A stretch of 59,726 bases of DNA from Oscillospiraceae bacterium (GCA_020025275.1 JAHHSI010000011.1:1-59726), one strand, 5' to 3'; shown: positions 29,049-37,926, counted from the first letter of the stretch. Numbers and translations: made by a program. The notes: generated by a model from the letters alone, not told the origin.

Positions 29049-31004
29049 ATGGGAGAGCAGATAACAAACCATGAGCAGGAGCTCAGCGAAATCCTGCAGA
29101 TCCGCCGTGACAAGCTCAAGGCGCTGCAGGAGGCACAAATGGATCCTTTTGAGGTAACTCGCTTTGAGGTATCCCATCACGCAAAGGAGATCAAGGATCA
29201 GTTTGATGCCCTGGAAGGACAGGAGATCACCATTGCCGGACGTCTGATGTCCAAGCGTGGCATGGGTAAGGTTTCTTTTTGCGACTTGCAGGATAAGAGC
29301 GGCCGCATCCAGCTGTACGCCCGCAAGGACGAGATGGATGAGGAGACCTATAACCGGTTTAAGAAATATGACATCGGCGATATTGTCGGCGTCCACGGTG
29401 AGGTGTTCCGCACCCAGCGTGGAGAGATGAGCGTCCGTGCCAAGGACATCCAGCTGTTGAGCAAATCCCTGCGCCCTCTGCCGGAGAAGTTCCACGGCCT
29501 GACCGACAAGGAGCTGCGCTATCGCCAGCGCTATGTGGATCTCATCATGAACGCCGACTCCCGTCGCAACTTCGAGATCCGCAGCCGCTTTGTCTCCTAT
29601 CTGCGTAAGTTCCTGGACAACCGCGGTTACATGGAGGTGGAGACGCCTGTTTTGAACAGCATCTCCGGCGGTGCCACGGCCCGTCCCTTCATCACCCACC
29701 ACAATGCGCTGGATATTGATATGTATATGCGCATTGCCACGGAGCTGCACTTGAAGCGGCTGATCGTAGGCGGCATGGAGCGCGTGTACGAGGTGGGCCG
29801 GATCTTCCGCAACGAGGGCATGGATACCAAGCATAACCCGGAGTTCACTACGGTGGAGCTCTATGAAGCCTATACCGACTTCAACGGCATGATGGACCTC
29901 TTTGAGGAACTGCTGTCCGGGGCGGCCATGGAGATTTTGGGCACTTATGATGTGGAGTGGCTGGGCGAGAAGATCTCGCTGGCCCCCGGTTTCCGCCGTC
30001 TGACCATGGCCGATGCGGTCAAGGAATATGTGGGTGTGGACTTCATGGCCATCCATGATGATGCCGAGGCCGTGGCTGCTGCCGTGGCCGCCGGAGTGGA
30101 TATGGAGGGTGTGGAGCCCACATGGGGCAATGCTCTCTACGAGTGCTTCGACCAGAAGGTGGAGGAGAAGATGATCCAGCCTACCTTCATCACGATGCAC
30201 CCCGTGGACGTATCCCCGCTGGCCAAGCGCAGCCCCGCCGATCCCCGCCTGACCGAGCGCTTCGAGCTGTTCATTTGCCGCAGCGAGATGGGCAACGCCT
30301 TCTCCGAGCTAAATGACCCTATCGATCAGTACGAGCGCTTCAAAAAGCAGGTTGAGCTGCGTGAGAAGGGCGACGACGAGGCTGGTATGATGGATGAAGA
30401 TTTCGTCATGGCCCTGGAGTATGGTATGCCCCCTACGGGCGGTCTGGGCATCGGCATCGACCGCTGTGCCATGATGCTGTGCGGCACCGACTCCATCCGT
30501 GACGTGATTTTGTTCCCCACCATGAAGCCGCTGGATCTGCCCAAGAAGGACGAGCCTGCTGCGCCTGCAGCTGTACAGGCGGAGACTCCTGTGGCCGTAC
30601 AGTCCGAGGCTCCGGCCGCCGAGCAGATCGATTTTTCTAAGGTGGAGATCGAGCCGCTGTTTGCGGATATGGTGGACTTTGACACCTTTGCCAAGTCCGA
30701 TTTCCGCGCCGTGAAGGTCAAGGAATGTGAGGCAGTGAAGAAGTCCAAGAAGCTCTTAAAGTTCACGCTGGACGACGGTACAGGCGTTGATCGGGTCATT
30801 TTGAGCGGTATTCACGACACGTATGAGCCGGAAGAACTGGTTGGCAAGACGCTGATCGCCATTACCAACCTGCCGCCCCGCAAGATGATGGGTATCGATT
30901 CCTGCGGCATGATCATCTCCGCCGTACACCATGAGGAAGGTGTGGAAAAGCTCCATTGCCTGATGGTTGATCCTCATATTCCGGCAGGTGCTAAGCTGTA
31001 CTAA
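29049..31004 (+). CDS. lysS: Lysyl-tRNA synthetase (class II) with C-terminal tRNA-binding domain
   Basis: This enzyme charges tRNA-Lys with lysine. The first 497 or so residues are a complete class II LysRS: an OB-fold anticodon domain (about 60-160), motif 1 near YMEVETPVLNS, motif 2 FRNEGMDTKHNPEFTTVELY and motif 3 GLGIGIDRCAMML. A linker rich in Ala, Pro and Glu (about 498-527) leads to an extra domain of about 124 residues (DFDTFAKSDFRAVKVKECEA, then LPPRKMMGIDSCGMIISA). That domain matches the EMAPII/MetG-C/CsaA-type tRNA-binding fold, more often fused to MetRS or PheRS. The total of 651 residues is about 150 more than usual bacterial LysRS. The fusion is continuous, with no frameshift. 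It shares the greA transcript. Confidence 0.95.
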   Translation: MGEQITNHEQELSEILQIRRDKLKALQEAQMDPFEVTRFEVSHHAKEIKDQFDALEGQEITIAGRLMSKRGMGKVSFCDLQDKSGRIQLYARKDEMDEETYNRFKKYDIGDIVGVHGEVFRTQRGEMSVRAKDIQLLSKSLRPLPEKFHGLTDKELRYRQRYVDLIMNADSRRNFEIRSRFVSYLRKFLDNRGYMEVETPVLNSISGGATARPFITHHNALDIDMYMRIATELHLKRLIVGGMERVYEVGRIFRNEGMDTKHNPEFTTVELYEAYTDFNGMMDLFEELLSGAAMEILGTYDVEWLGEKISLAPGFRRLTMADAVKEYVGVDFMAIHDDAEAVAAAVAAGVDMEGVEPTWGNALYECFDQKVEEKMIQPTFITMHPVDVSPLAKRSPADPRLTERFELFICRSEMGNAFSELNDPIDQYERFKKQVELREKGDDEAGMMDEDFVMALEYGMPPTGGLGIGIDRCAMMLCGTDSIRDVILFPTMKPLDLPKKDEPAAPAAVQAETPVAVQSEAPAAEQIDFSKVEIEPLFADMVDFDTFAKSDFRAVKVKECEAVKKSKKLLKFTLDDGTGVDRVILSGIHDTYEPEELVGKTLIAITNLPPRKMMGIDSCGMIISAVHHEEGVEKLHCLMVDPHIPAGAKLY

Positions 31005-31130
31005 TGATGTACCGTTTTGTGATTCAAAACGGGATGTTCCGTAACTCACGGAAACCATAAAAAAGGACATCATACATCAAAGTTACATCAAATGATGCCA
31101 AACTTTGTGCAGCAATAAAACGTAAATTTA

Positions 31131-31170
31131 GAAATGGGCAATCCCTTGATGGGGTTGCCCATTTTTGTTA
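31131..31170 (+). terminator. Terminator of greA-lysS
   Basis: AAATGGGCAATCCC pairs with GGGGTTGCCCATTT, allowing G-T pairs, and is followed by TTGTT. Two smaller stems (CCGTTTTG/CAAAACGG about 31011-31031 and TTCCGT/ACGGAA about 31035-31051) and three ACATCA repeats near 31065-31100 lie between lysS and this hairpin. Confidence 0.78.
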
Positions 31171-31259
31171 AAATGCGTTCGGAAGCAGAGTATTAGATAT
31201 ATCCGAATAAACCTAACAGACAGACTTATCAGAATTTGCTAAATTAAACCTATGGTGTG

Positions 31260-31288
31260 TGTCAGAAATATTAAAAATACTGTACAAT
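31260..31288 (+). promoter_or_regulatory. Candidate promoter of the XRE-regulator unit
   Basis: TGTCAG (31260-31265), a 17-bp spacer and TACAAT (31283-31288), directly ahead of the regulator gene. The surrounding DNA is clearly more AT-rich than the core genes to the left. Confidence 0.45.
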
Positions 31289-31318
31289 ATAGCCATGGAA
31301 ATGGAAAGGAGTGTTTAT

Positions 31319-31783
31319 ATGGACCAGGATAAAATTGGGAAATTTATTTCCATGTCAAGAAAGAATAAAGGTTTAACACAAAAGCAGTTGGCAGAGGAGT
31401 TAGGGGTTAGTATAAATGCGGTTAGTAAATGGGAGCGAGGACTCAATCTCCCAGATGCTTCATTAATGAAGGAACTGTGCATGATATTGGACATAACGTT
31501 AAATGAATTGTTCGAAGGCGAAAAATTAACCAGTGAGGAGATAATTATGAAATCAGAAAAAAAGATTCTGTCATTGATGATGACTTTAAAACAATTGAAA
31601 ATCGTCGAGATGCTGATTCAAATACTAATTGGCTTAGGAATTGCTTTGACAATATCATCTGGATTTATATTAACAACTCTGAATCAAAAAATCGTATTTA
31701 TGATCATAGGACTTTTTGTTTGGGCGTTTGGAATATTTTTAAAAGTCAAGGTTAGAAAGACAATAGATTTATTAGAACAGTAA
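31319..31783 (+). CDS. XRE-family HTH regulator with two C-terminal membrane helices
   Basis: The 154-residue protein starts with a classical helix-turn-helix domain (about residues 5-62, KGLTQKQLAEELGVSINAVS followed by KWERG). After a short linker it has two hydrophobic helices (about 102-122 and 126-146). Such membrane-tethered XRE proteins occur in clostridia, often as local autoregulators beside small membrane-protein genes. The start at 31319 has GGAAAGGAG 7 nt upstream. Codon use and base composition are AT-rich, unlike the core genes to the left, which points to acquisition by transfer. The next gene downstream is a frameshifted small membrane protein. Confidence 0.82.
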   Translation: MDQDKIGKFISMSRKNKGLTQKQLAEELGVSINAVSKWERGLNLPDASLMKELCMILDITLNELFEGEKLTSEEIIMKSEKKILSLMMTLKQLKIVEMLIQILIGLGIALTISSGFILTTLNQKIVFMIIGLFVWAFGIFLKVKVRKTIDLLEQ

Positions 31784-31798
31784 GGTTAGGACGAAAGC

Positions 31799-32054
31799 AT
31801 GTCTCCTTTGAATATATCAAAATTCTACCCTGAATACCGTAATCTGCTGCAGTATTGGCGTCTTTATAGGCCACAGCCTAACGGTTTTTACCGATTACAG
31901 GCAGTACTATGAATTATATACAATGCAATCAGCGCCTTGGTATGGCAGTATTCTTACTTATGGAATTTTTACCGCAGTCATCGTGGTAGTGGATTTGATT
32001 AAAAAAGATATCCTTGCCCATAAGAAGCCAAAGAACGATGGAGGAAGCAAATGA
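31799..32054 (+). pseudogene. Frameshifted gene for a small two-helix membrane protein
   Basis: An ATG at 31799 with a weak AGGACGAAAG site opens a frame (MSPLNISKFY) that soon loses sense. A second frame entered at 31830 then encodes LNTVICCSIGVFIGHSLTVF, a loop with MQSAPWYGSILTYGIFTAVI and a basic tail ending at 32054. This second frame has no good start of its own but looks like real protein, with two hydrophobic helices and a lysine-rich end. One frameshift near 31829 would join the two parts into a protein of about 85 residues. The stop overlaps the next start (ATGA), showing that the gene was once part of an operon with its neighbours. I cannot name the family. Confidence 0.6.
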
Positions 32055-32473
32055 ATATTACATATCACTTCAAGCCTACAATTCCTTATAGTTTACATGA
32101 TATGAGAGTGAATCACATTGAGCGGGTGGGGAATCATCTCAGATTTTATTTTGAAACGGGTTATATTGAACTAAAAGATAATTTTCGCCAGGTGGAGGGC
32201 AATCTGCTGATTGAAGATGTTGACATGAATTTTTCTGATGTCCATTTTTTAAGTGAGAATGGTGCCTATGGAAAATTCAACGGTGAACGGATGGAGCTTG
32301 AAGACTTCTTGAAAAACTACGAAGATTTCTCCTTAGAGATTTTGGATGAAACATATGGGTATAATACAGTGGTTTACCAAGGCTATCTATCTTTGCCCAA
32401 GAAAAATAATCTGATAGATATGACAATGTCCATTTACTATACGGGAAATATCGTATATGAGGTAACAGAGTAA
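32051..32473 (+). CDS. Hypothetical protein, family not recognised
   Basis: This 140-residue protein is acidic and aromatic-rich and looks beta-rich (alternating stretches such as NHLRFYFETGYIELKDNF and NTVVYQGYLSLP). There is no signal peptide, membrane helix or known motif. GGAGG lies just before the ATG, which overlaps the stop of the broken gene upstream, so it was translated as the third gene of the XRE unit. The AT-rich composition matches that unit. A role in a small accessory module, such as an immunity or stress cassette, is possible but not shown by the sequence. Confidence 0.7.
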   Translation: MNITYHFKPTIPYSLHDMRVNHIERVGNHLRFYFETGYIELKDNFRQVEGNLLIEDVDMNFSDVHFLSENGAYGKFNGERMELEDFLKNYEDFSLEILDETYGYNTVVYQGYLSLPKKNNLIDMTMSIYYTGNIVYEVTE

Positions 32474-33353
32474 GAAATCATACAATAGATAGATCTGCGA
32501 CAGAAAATATTGCTGTCCTTAATGTAAATCGTTTATTATATTTTTGTTGCCCGAAGCAGGGGGTCCACGATTAATCCAGTGGTCAATAAATACAGAATAG
32601 TACTTATTGAAAAAACAGGTGGAAATATTTCGCATATATAATCTACGAAAGAAAGTGATTGCAGGAGCTTTCTAAAATGATGCTGTCGGCGGGGCACCCC
32701 TTTTGCACTGATTTCCGGCATTGCTTGCATCATTCAGAAAATCAATAAAAAGCCAACTGACACGGAAAAGCAACGTATTACACCTATTCCAATAATTTTT
32801 AACAGATAAAGCTCAAAAGACCTTGAAGAGCAAAAATGCCTTTCAAGGTCTTTTTCTGTTTTGAGCAACTAACACCGGAATATCAAACTTGAAAGAAGGT
32901 AGTAGAAGCGGGGAGAATAGGCTGTTGCTTTCTAAAAAGAAACGAGCGTTGACTATGAAGAGGGCAGTAAATCTGTGCGTAGAGGGATATATGTATCTTC
33001 AGAGAAAGAAGTGAAGGCGCAGCTCATGAGACAAAGTGATAGGAAAGAGAGGGGGAGGATATGAAAAAGGGAAAGCTGCCGGCTTGCCTGATGCCCACGG
33101 CTCGGAAATATCGGCGGTTTGAACACTGTGGGGGTGAGGCAAACGTATCGGATGTAATTCTGCCGATATGAAACAGAGGGAGACAGCCGCCCAAAACAAG
33201 CCTGCACGGGGGAGCGGAAAATGAATTTTTGGACAAAACGTGGAAAATGTGGACTAAATTTCGTATAGTATTGTCTCTTGTAGCAGAGTAAAGAGAGTGA
33301 TATCCTATATATACCATACCAAGGCATGGTTTTGTTCGGAGGTAGTTACAGTT
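32474..33353. other. Gene-poor, decayed stretch of about 880 bp
   Basis: No intact gene with a ribosome binding site is seen. A plus-strand frame ending near 32805 encodes a short tail (TPFALISGIACIIQKINKKP) that looks like the C-terminal helix of a membrane protein without the rest of the gene, so it is probably a remnant. A nested palindrome lies at 32811-32866. The 33000-33300 part is open in several minus-strand frames but they lack starts or domains. The end of the stretch should carry the Rrf2-gene promoter; TTGTAG and TATCCT with 17 bp between them (33278-33306) are a weak candidate. Confidence 0.5.
32811..32866 (+). terminator. Nested palindrome with terminator core
   Basis: An inner stem (AAGACCTTGAA with TTCAAGGTCTT followed by TTT) is enclosed by an outer repeat (GCTCAAAA at 32811-32818 and TTTTGAGC at 32859-32866). 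The core is a good Rho-independent terminator, probably of the lost gene whose remnant precedes it. Confidence 0.65.
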
Positions 33354-33797
33354 ATGCAGTTTTCTTCACAGACAGAATATTCCGTGCGGATTCTCCTGTT
33401 TCTTGCGTGTCAACAGGTGCAGGGCAGGGGCGCAGTATCCATCAGTACCCTCAGTGAGGCGCTGGGAATCAATCGTAATTACCTCCCCAAAATCTTAAAA
33501 CCCCTGAAGGATCACCATATGCTTCGATCCGAGGCAGGCAGTCAGGGTGGCTTTTCTCTTGCAATCGACCCGGAGACAACCACGATGCTGGATATTTTTG
33601 CTGTCACAGAAGGGAATATCAAGCTGAATCCCTGTCTGGACAGCAGGTTTCCCTGCAATTTGAACCGGGAAGATCAGTGTCCGGTTAGAAAGATCTATCA
33701 GGAATTTCAAACGGCATTTGAAGCACATTTCGGAGAAAAAACGTTGGCAGATCTTGTGCAGCAGGAGCTTGCCAGACAAAAGGATCAAAATCTGTAA
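33354..33797 (+). CDS. Rrf2-family transcriptional regulator with three cysteines
   Basis: The 147-residue protein has an N-terminal winged helix (about 2-80, VSISTLSEALGINRNYLPKI and GSQGGFSLAIDP) and then the Rrf2 cysteine cluster C-x6-C-x7-C (NPCLDSRFPCNLNREDQC, about residues 93-109). Rrf2 proteins with three such cysteines, for example IscR and NsrR, bind an iron-sulfur cluster and sense iron-sulfur, nitric-oxide or redox status, though the spacing varies by subgroup. The start has GGAGG 11 nt upstream, a little far. The next gene is the large adhesin, a possible target, but there is a terminator between them. Confidence 0.87.
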   Translation: MQFSSQTEYSVRILLFLACQQVQGRGAVSISTLSEALGINRNYLPKILKPLKDHHMLRSEAGSQGGFSLAIDPETTTMLDIFAVTEGNIKLNPCLDSRFPCNLNREDQCPVRKIYQEFQTAFEAHFGEKTLADLVQQELARQKDQNL

Positions 33798-33922
33798 AGA
33801 AGAGGGGGGAGACAGGAATCTGATATGTGGAAACAGACTGCGATGCAGACAGGACAGAGAGGGCTGTCTGCTTTTGAGCCGCAAGTCAAAGAGAGAGCAC
33901 TGAACATAAGATCGCAGGATTT

Positions 33923-33953
33923 CACTGACTCTCACTGGTCAGTGCTTTTTTTG
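33923..33953 (+). terminator. Terminator between the Rrf2 gene and the adhesin gene
   Basis: CACTGAC pairs with GTCAGTG around an 8-nt loop and is followed by seven T residues. It lies 125 nt after the regulator stop and about 95 nt before the adhesin start. Confidence 0.72.
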
Positions 33954-34048
33954 ATTTGATAGATTTATATACCGGCAGATAAAAGAAAAGGAAAAACGAC
34001 AAAGCGGGAGACGGTTCTGCCGTTTTGGCTAAGATGAGGAGGCTATTT

Positions 34049-37000
34049 ATGAAAAATGGGAAAAGCAGGCTGTTGAGCTTGCTTCTTGTCGGCGTTATCC
34101 TGTTGGGTTTGGTGCCATACACAGCGTTGGCCAAAAATGTGGAGGATCAAAACATTGTAGCCATCGGAACACAGAGTGAAAATAAATATCTGGGCTATAT
34201 GTCACAGACCCACAAGGCCGAGCATGAGCTGCGGCTGAATAAGCTGTACTTGACCAATTACTGGCTGTCAGATGACAATGGGCAGAGCCGATATATCATT
34301 TTCTGCTTTAATGAAAATCTGTCTGCCCCGAACCATACCATGTACCTCAAGAAGTTTGAGGACGGGACAGAGGATGAATTTGTAAGTCTGGCACACGACC
34401 CCATCAAAGGGAAGTTCAATTATACATACGTAAAAAATTCCGTGCTGTGGGCCACTTATCTGGGCTATCCCGGCAATCAGGCCAGAATTAACGGACAGAG
34501 TCTGGTGGACCGGGCCATCGATTTTTATAACATCCCCGATGAATACGCAGAGGATGCCGTGCGTCTGGCTACCCAGATGGCGGTCTGGCTGTTTACCGAC
34601 TATCACACGGCCCTCAAGAAGTTCTGGAGTCCGATCCTGCCCGGCGGCATCCTGGGGATCGGTGAGTGGGGACGCATCAAGGTATGTGATCACTACGATC
34701 CGAAGAAGATGGGCGATCCGATCACCTATCTGGCAGCGGATATTGCCAGAATGGCATGGGACAAGAGCAATTGGGCCCCGGATGGAATGGAAGTGGATCT
34801 TTACATTCCCAAGTCAAAAGAGAATCAGGGGCGTAAGCAGAATGTTCTTGTGACACATTATGAAAAAATGGATGTGGCACGCAATCCGGTCGAGGTAGAG
34901 CTGAATGTTTACAAGGAGATGGAGGATCAGCGGCCTGTGAAGGACGGAGAGTTCTCCTTCCACTTTACCGGAACGACCGGACAGAAAGAGTATGACGAAC
35001 TCTGTCAAACCGTCGAGGGAGGAAAGGTCAAGATTCCGAAGCTCACCTTCCAAGAGCCGGGAACCTATCGCTTCTTCGTTGAGGAGATGGAAGGGAATGA
35101 CCCCGGTGTGGAGTACCAGAAAGGGAAATTCCAAATCACCGTCACGGTGACTGGCACCAGAGATCTGCAGGCCCGGGTCAGCTATGAGGATCAGGGCGAA
35201 GATCGACTTGTGGTCACCAATAAGGTGAAGGCCCCGCAGTTCGGAGAACTGCAGATCGTCAAGGATGTGACGGGAGAGGGAGCAGAACCGGACAGAAAGT
35301 TCGATTTTACTGTGACGCTCACAGGTGCAGACGGAAAGCCTTTCGACGGCACCATTGACGGATACAACTTTAAAAACGGCACGACAGCCGTACAGGCCAG
35401 CCAGAAAGAGCCTGTGACCATTCATCAGATCCCTGAGGGCATGGCCTATGTGGTGAAGGAGGTCGCTTTAGGGCAGGACAGTGCATATGAGCTCGCATCC
35501 AAAAATGATCTTGCAGGTACCATTACAGCTGGGAATGTGGCAAAAGCTGCCTTCCTGAACCGGGCCAAGCCCAAGCCGTTGTATGGTGATCTGGTGATCA
35601 GCAAAACGGTGAAGGACGTACCGGAGGATCACCGTGAGGACAGCTTCTCCTTTACAGTGACACTGGAGGACCTCAAAGCGGACGTAACACAGGTGACCGG
35701 TGCCCAGTTTACCAACGGTGTTGCTCACCTGACGCTGACGGCGGGTGAATCCAGAGTGATCAAGGGACTGCCGGCAGGAACGGGGTATACCGTTCTGGAA
35801 GAAACGCCGGAAGGCTACGCCATGGACGCCAAAGGCGCTACCGGGCGGATCGTGGCAAATCAGCAGCAGAATGCGGAGTTTGTCAATACATACCTCAAGA
35901 CCGGAGAGCTGACCATTCAGAAGGTGATCGAGGGGGCGGCAGCATCCGACCAAGATGTATTCACCTTCCGTGTGACGCTGATCAAAGGGGATGAGCTGCT
36001 GCAGGAAACTGCCTGCAAAGTGAAGGATCAGACCGGAGCGATCAAACAGGTTCCGATCAAAAATGGTGTATTGGAGGTTTCCGTTACCGGCAGCGGCTAT
36101 GTGACTCTTATGGATCTGCCGGTGGGTGTCAGCTGCCACATTGATGAAAGGCAGGCAGATGGCTCGTTTACAAGCACGGAAGGGAATCCGGTAGAACATG
36201 GCTATGAACTTGCGGATGTGAGAGGCAACGATCAGGTAACGGCGGCCAATCAGGCACGGAAGGTGGTTTTTACCAACGAGGCGAAAACAGAAACCGGCTA
36301 TCTGCAAATTTTTAAGACGGTTGAGGGCAGCCATAGCAGTATAGAGGATGAGTTCGGGTTCCGGATCACCCTCAGGACGCCTGATGGAAAGCCGCTGTCC
36401 GGGACCTTCCAAAATCAGGATGGTGAGGGGATCGCCTTTGACACCAAGGGGACGGCAGTCATTCCCACCTGCGGCGGGAATACAAATATGCCCCGCTTTG
36501 TAAAGATTTATGGGATTCCGGTGGGTACCCGGTATACGGTGGAAGAGTTCACCGGCACACCGGATGAATACACGGCGGTGCCCGGCAGCTTTGTGAAGGA
36601 CGGGTACATTCTCAAGAGTGTTGAGGGTGACACGGCCGGAACGATCGTCAAAGGAAAAAATCCCATGGCATTTGTGAATCGGAAGGCGGATACCGCCCTC
36701 ACGATCCGCAAAACCATTGCGGGGAACTTCTGGACCGATGATCAGTTCACCTTTGTCATTACGCTGGACGGAACTGGGGCAAACTTCAGCGGGCAGCGGG
36801 ACGGGATCGCTTTTCAGAACGGACAAGCGGAGGTTACCATTCAGGGAGCAGGCACCAAAACCATTACGGGACTGCCGGAATGCGGCTATACTGTGACGGA
36901 AAAGCCTGCAAAGGGCTGGACAGTGCCGGAACCTCAGTCCGGTACATTGACCGATGGCACCGCAGCGATCGCAGCATTTGAAAATGTCAGAACACCGGCG

Positions 37001-37879
37001 GAAGCCATTGCGGTATCGTTGCAGGCCCATAAGACCCTCGATGGAAAGGTTCCTGAGGAGGATCAGTTTACCTTCGTATTGAAAGACAGCAGCGGAACCG
37101 TTCTGGATATCCAGAGCAATCGAGAAGACGGAAGCGTCCTCTTTGCGCCGCTGTCCATAGGGCGTGCCGGGGACTATAGATATGAGATCTCTGAGGAGTC
37201 CGGCATGACCCCCTGGATCGTCTATGACCAGTCGGTTTATACGGCTGTGGTCCATGTGGTTGAGGATCAGCAGACCGGTACGCTGCAGGCAGAGGTCACC
37301 TATCAGAAGGATGGAGCCGATGTTTCTGCGGCCGTGTTCGCCAATACAACGGTTACCACCTCGGTGACGGCCAAGAAGGTCTGGAAGCTGGATGATGGTG
37401 GTCAAGCAGCAGATTTTGTGACCGCAGTTTTATGCAAAGATGGTGTTCCTTATGACACAGCCGAGCTGAATGAGCAGAATGGTTGGAGCCACACATGGGA
37501 AAACCTGCACATGGATGCTGAGTGGACGGTGGAGGAGCAGAACGTACCTCAGGGATTCCGAGCAACTGTGGAGCAGGAGGGAAATATCTTTACCCTTGTG
37601 AATGACGATCTTCCGGTTGTGCCGGATAAGCCGGTCGAACCAAACATCCCGGATCGGCCGACAGAACCAGAGGTTCCGGAGCAGCCGACAGAACCGGAAG
37701 TCCCGGAGCAGCCCAGTGAACCGACGATTCCAGACAGACCTGCACCGGAAGGGCCTTCTGACGTGCCGCAAACGGGAGACTTCAGTTCCATCTCCATGTG
37801 GTGGACAATAGGATTGTTTTCTCTGGCCGGGGCTGTATGGGTTCTGCTGAGCAGAAAAAGAACGTGGAAAAGAAAATAA
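34049..37879 (+). CDS. Thioester-domain, isopeptide-repeat pilin-like adhesin with sorting signal
   Basis: This 1276-residue surface protein has a signal peptide (about 1-28, ending ALA). Next is an apparent thioester domain with the reactive Cys86 (YIIFCFNEN) and partner Gln176 in ATQMAVW. A Spy0128/FctA-like pilin domain follows (about 285-395), then about five DUF5979/SpaA-type repeats each opening with a Lys strand such as GELQIVKDV or GDLVISKTV, a second Spy0128-like domain (about 990-1105) and a CnaB-like domain. The tail has four 9-residue Pro/Glu repeats, the motif VPQTGD (from residue 1239), a hydrophobic helix and a basic end. It should be sorted to the wall and may attach covalently to host or matrix amines. 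The start at 34049 has GAGGAGG 6 nt upstream. Confidence 0.9.
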   Translation: MKNGKSRLLSLLLVGVILLGLVPYTALAKNVEDQNIVAIGTQSENKYLGYMSQTHKAEHELRLNKLYLTNYWLSDDNGQSRYIIFCFNENLSAPNHTMYLKKFEDGTEDEFVSLAHDPIKGKFNYTYVKNSVLWATYLGYPGNQARINGQSLVDRAIDFYNIPDEYAEDAVRLATQMAVWLFTDYHTALKKFWSPILPGGILGIGEWGRIKVCDHYDPKKMGDPITYLAADIARMAWDKSNWAPDGMEVDLYIPKSKENQGRKQNVLVTHYEKMDVARNPVEVELNVYKEMEDQRPVKDGEFSFHFTGTTGQKEYDELCQTVEGGKVKIPKLTFQEPGTYRFFVEEMEGNDPGVEYQKGKFQITVTVTGTRDLQARVSYEDQGEDRLVVTNKVKAPQFGELQIVKDVTGEGAEPDRKFDFTVTLTGADGKPFDGTIDGYNFKNGTTAVQASQKEPVTIHQIPEGMAYVVKEVALGQDSAYELASKNDLAGTITAGNVAKAAFLNRAKPKPLYGDLVISKTVKDVPEDHREDSFSFTVTLEDLKADVTQVTGAQFTNGVAHLTLTAGESRVIKGLPAGTGYTVLEETPEGYAMDAKGATGRIVANQQQNAEFVNTYLKTGELTIQKVIEGAAASDQDVFTFRVTLIKGDELLQETACKVKDQTGAIKQVPIKNGVLEVSVTGSGYVTLMDLPVGVSCHIDERQADGSFTSTEGNPVEHGYELADVRGNDQVTAANQARKVVFTNEAKTETGYLQIFKTVEGSHSSIEDEFGFRITLRTPDGKPLSGTFQNQDGEGIAFDTKGTAVIPTCGGNTNMPRFVKIYGIPVGTRYTVEEFTGTPDEYTAVPGSFVKDGYILKSVEGDTAGTIVKGKNPMAFVNRKADTALTIRKTIAGNFWTDDQFTFVITLDGTGANFSGQRDGIAFQNGQAEVTIQGAGTKTITGLPECGYTVTEKPAKGWTVPEPQSGTLTDGTAAIAAFENVRTPAEAIAVSLQAHKTLDGKVPEEDQFTFVLKDSSGTVLDIQSNREDGSVLFAPLSIGRAGDYRYEISEESGMTPWIVYDQSVYTAVVHVVEDQQTGTLQAEVTYQKDGADVSAAVFANTTVTTSVTAKKVWKLDDGGQAADFVTAVLCKDGVPYDTAELNEQNGWSHTWENLHMDAEWTVEEQNVPQGFRATVEQEGNIFTLVNDDLPVVPDKPVEPNIPDRPTEPEVPEQPTEPEVPEQPSEPTIPDRPAPEGPSDVPQTGDFSSISMWWTIGLFSLAGAVWVLLSRKRTWKRK
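37625..37732 (+). repeat. Four 27-bp tandem repeats in the adhesin stalk
   Basis: Four consecutive 9-residue units (DKPVEPNIP, DRPTEPEVP, EQPTEPEVP, EQPSEPTIP) encode a Pro/Glu-rich stalk just before the sorting signal, and a fifth partial unit follows. Such wall-spanning repeats often vary in number between strains. Confidence 0.85.
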
Positions 37880-37891
37880 ATTGACCTGACG

Positions 37892-37926
37892 GAAGAGGTG
37901 ACAACAGTTGTTGTCACCTCTTTTTC
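37892..37926 (+). terminator. Terminator of the adhesin gene
   Basis: AAGAGGTGACAAC pairs with GTTGTCACCTCTT around an AGTT loop and is followed by a T-run. Confidence 0.92.

Noticed and set aside
32953..33327. A minus-strand frame of 124 codons in the gene-poor stretch
   Set aside because: There is no convincing ribosome binding site, the composition is odd and no domain is visible. It also runs across the probable Rrf2 promoter.
37625..37732. Regular 27-bp repeats considered as a CRISPR-like array
   Set aside because: The units are directly adjacent without spacers and encode an in-frame Pro/Glu stalk of the adhesin.
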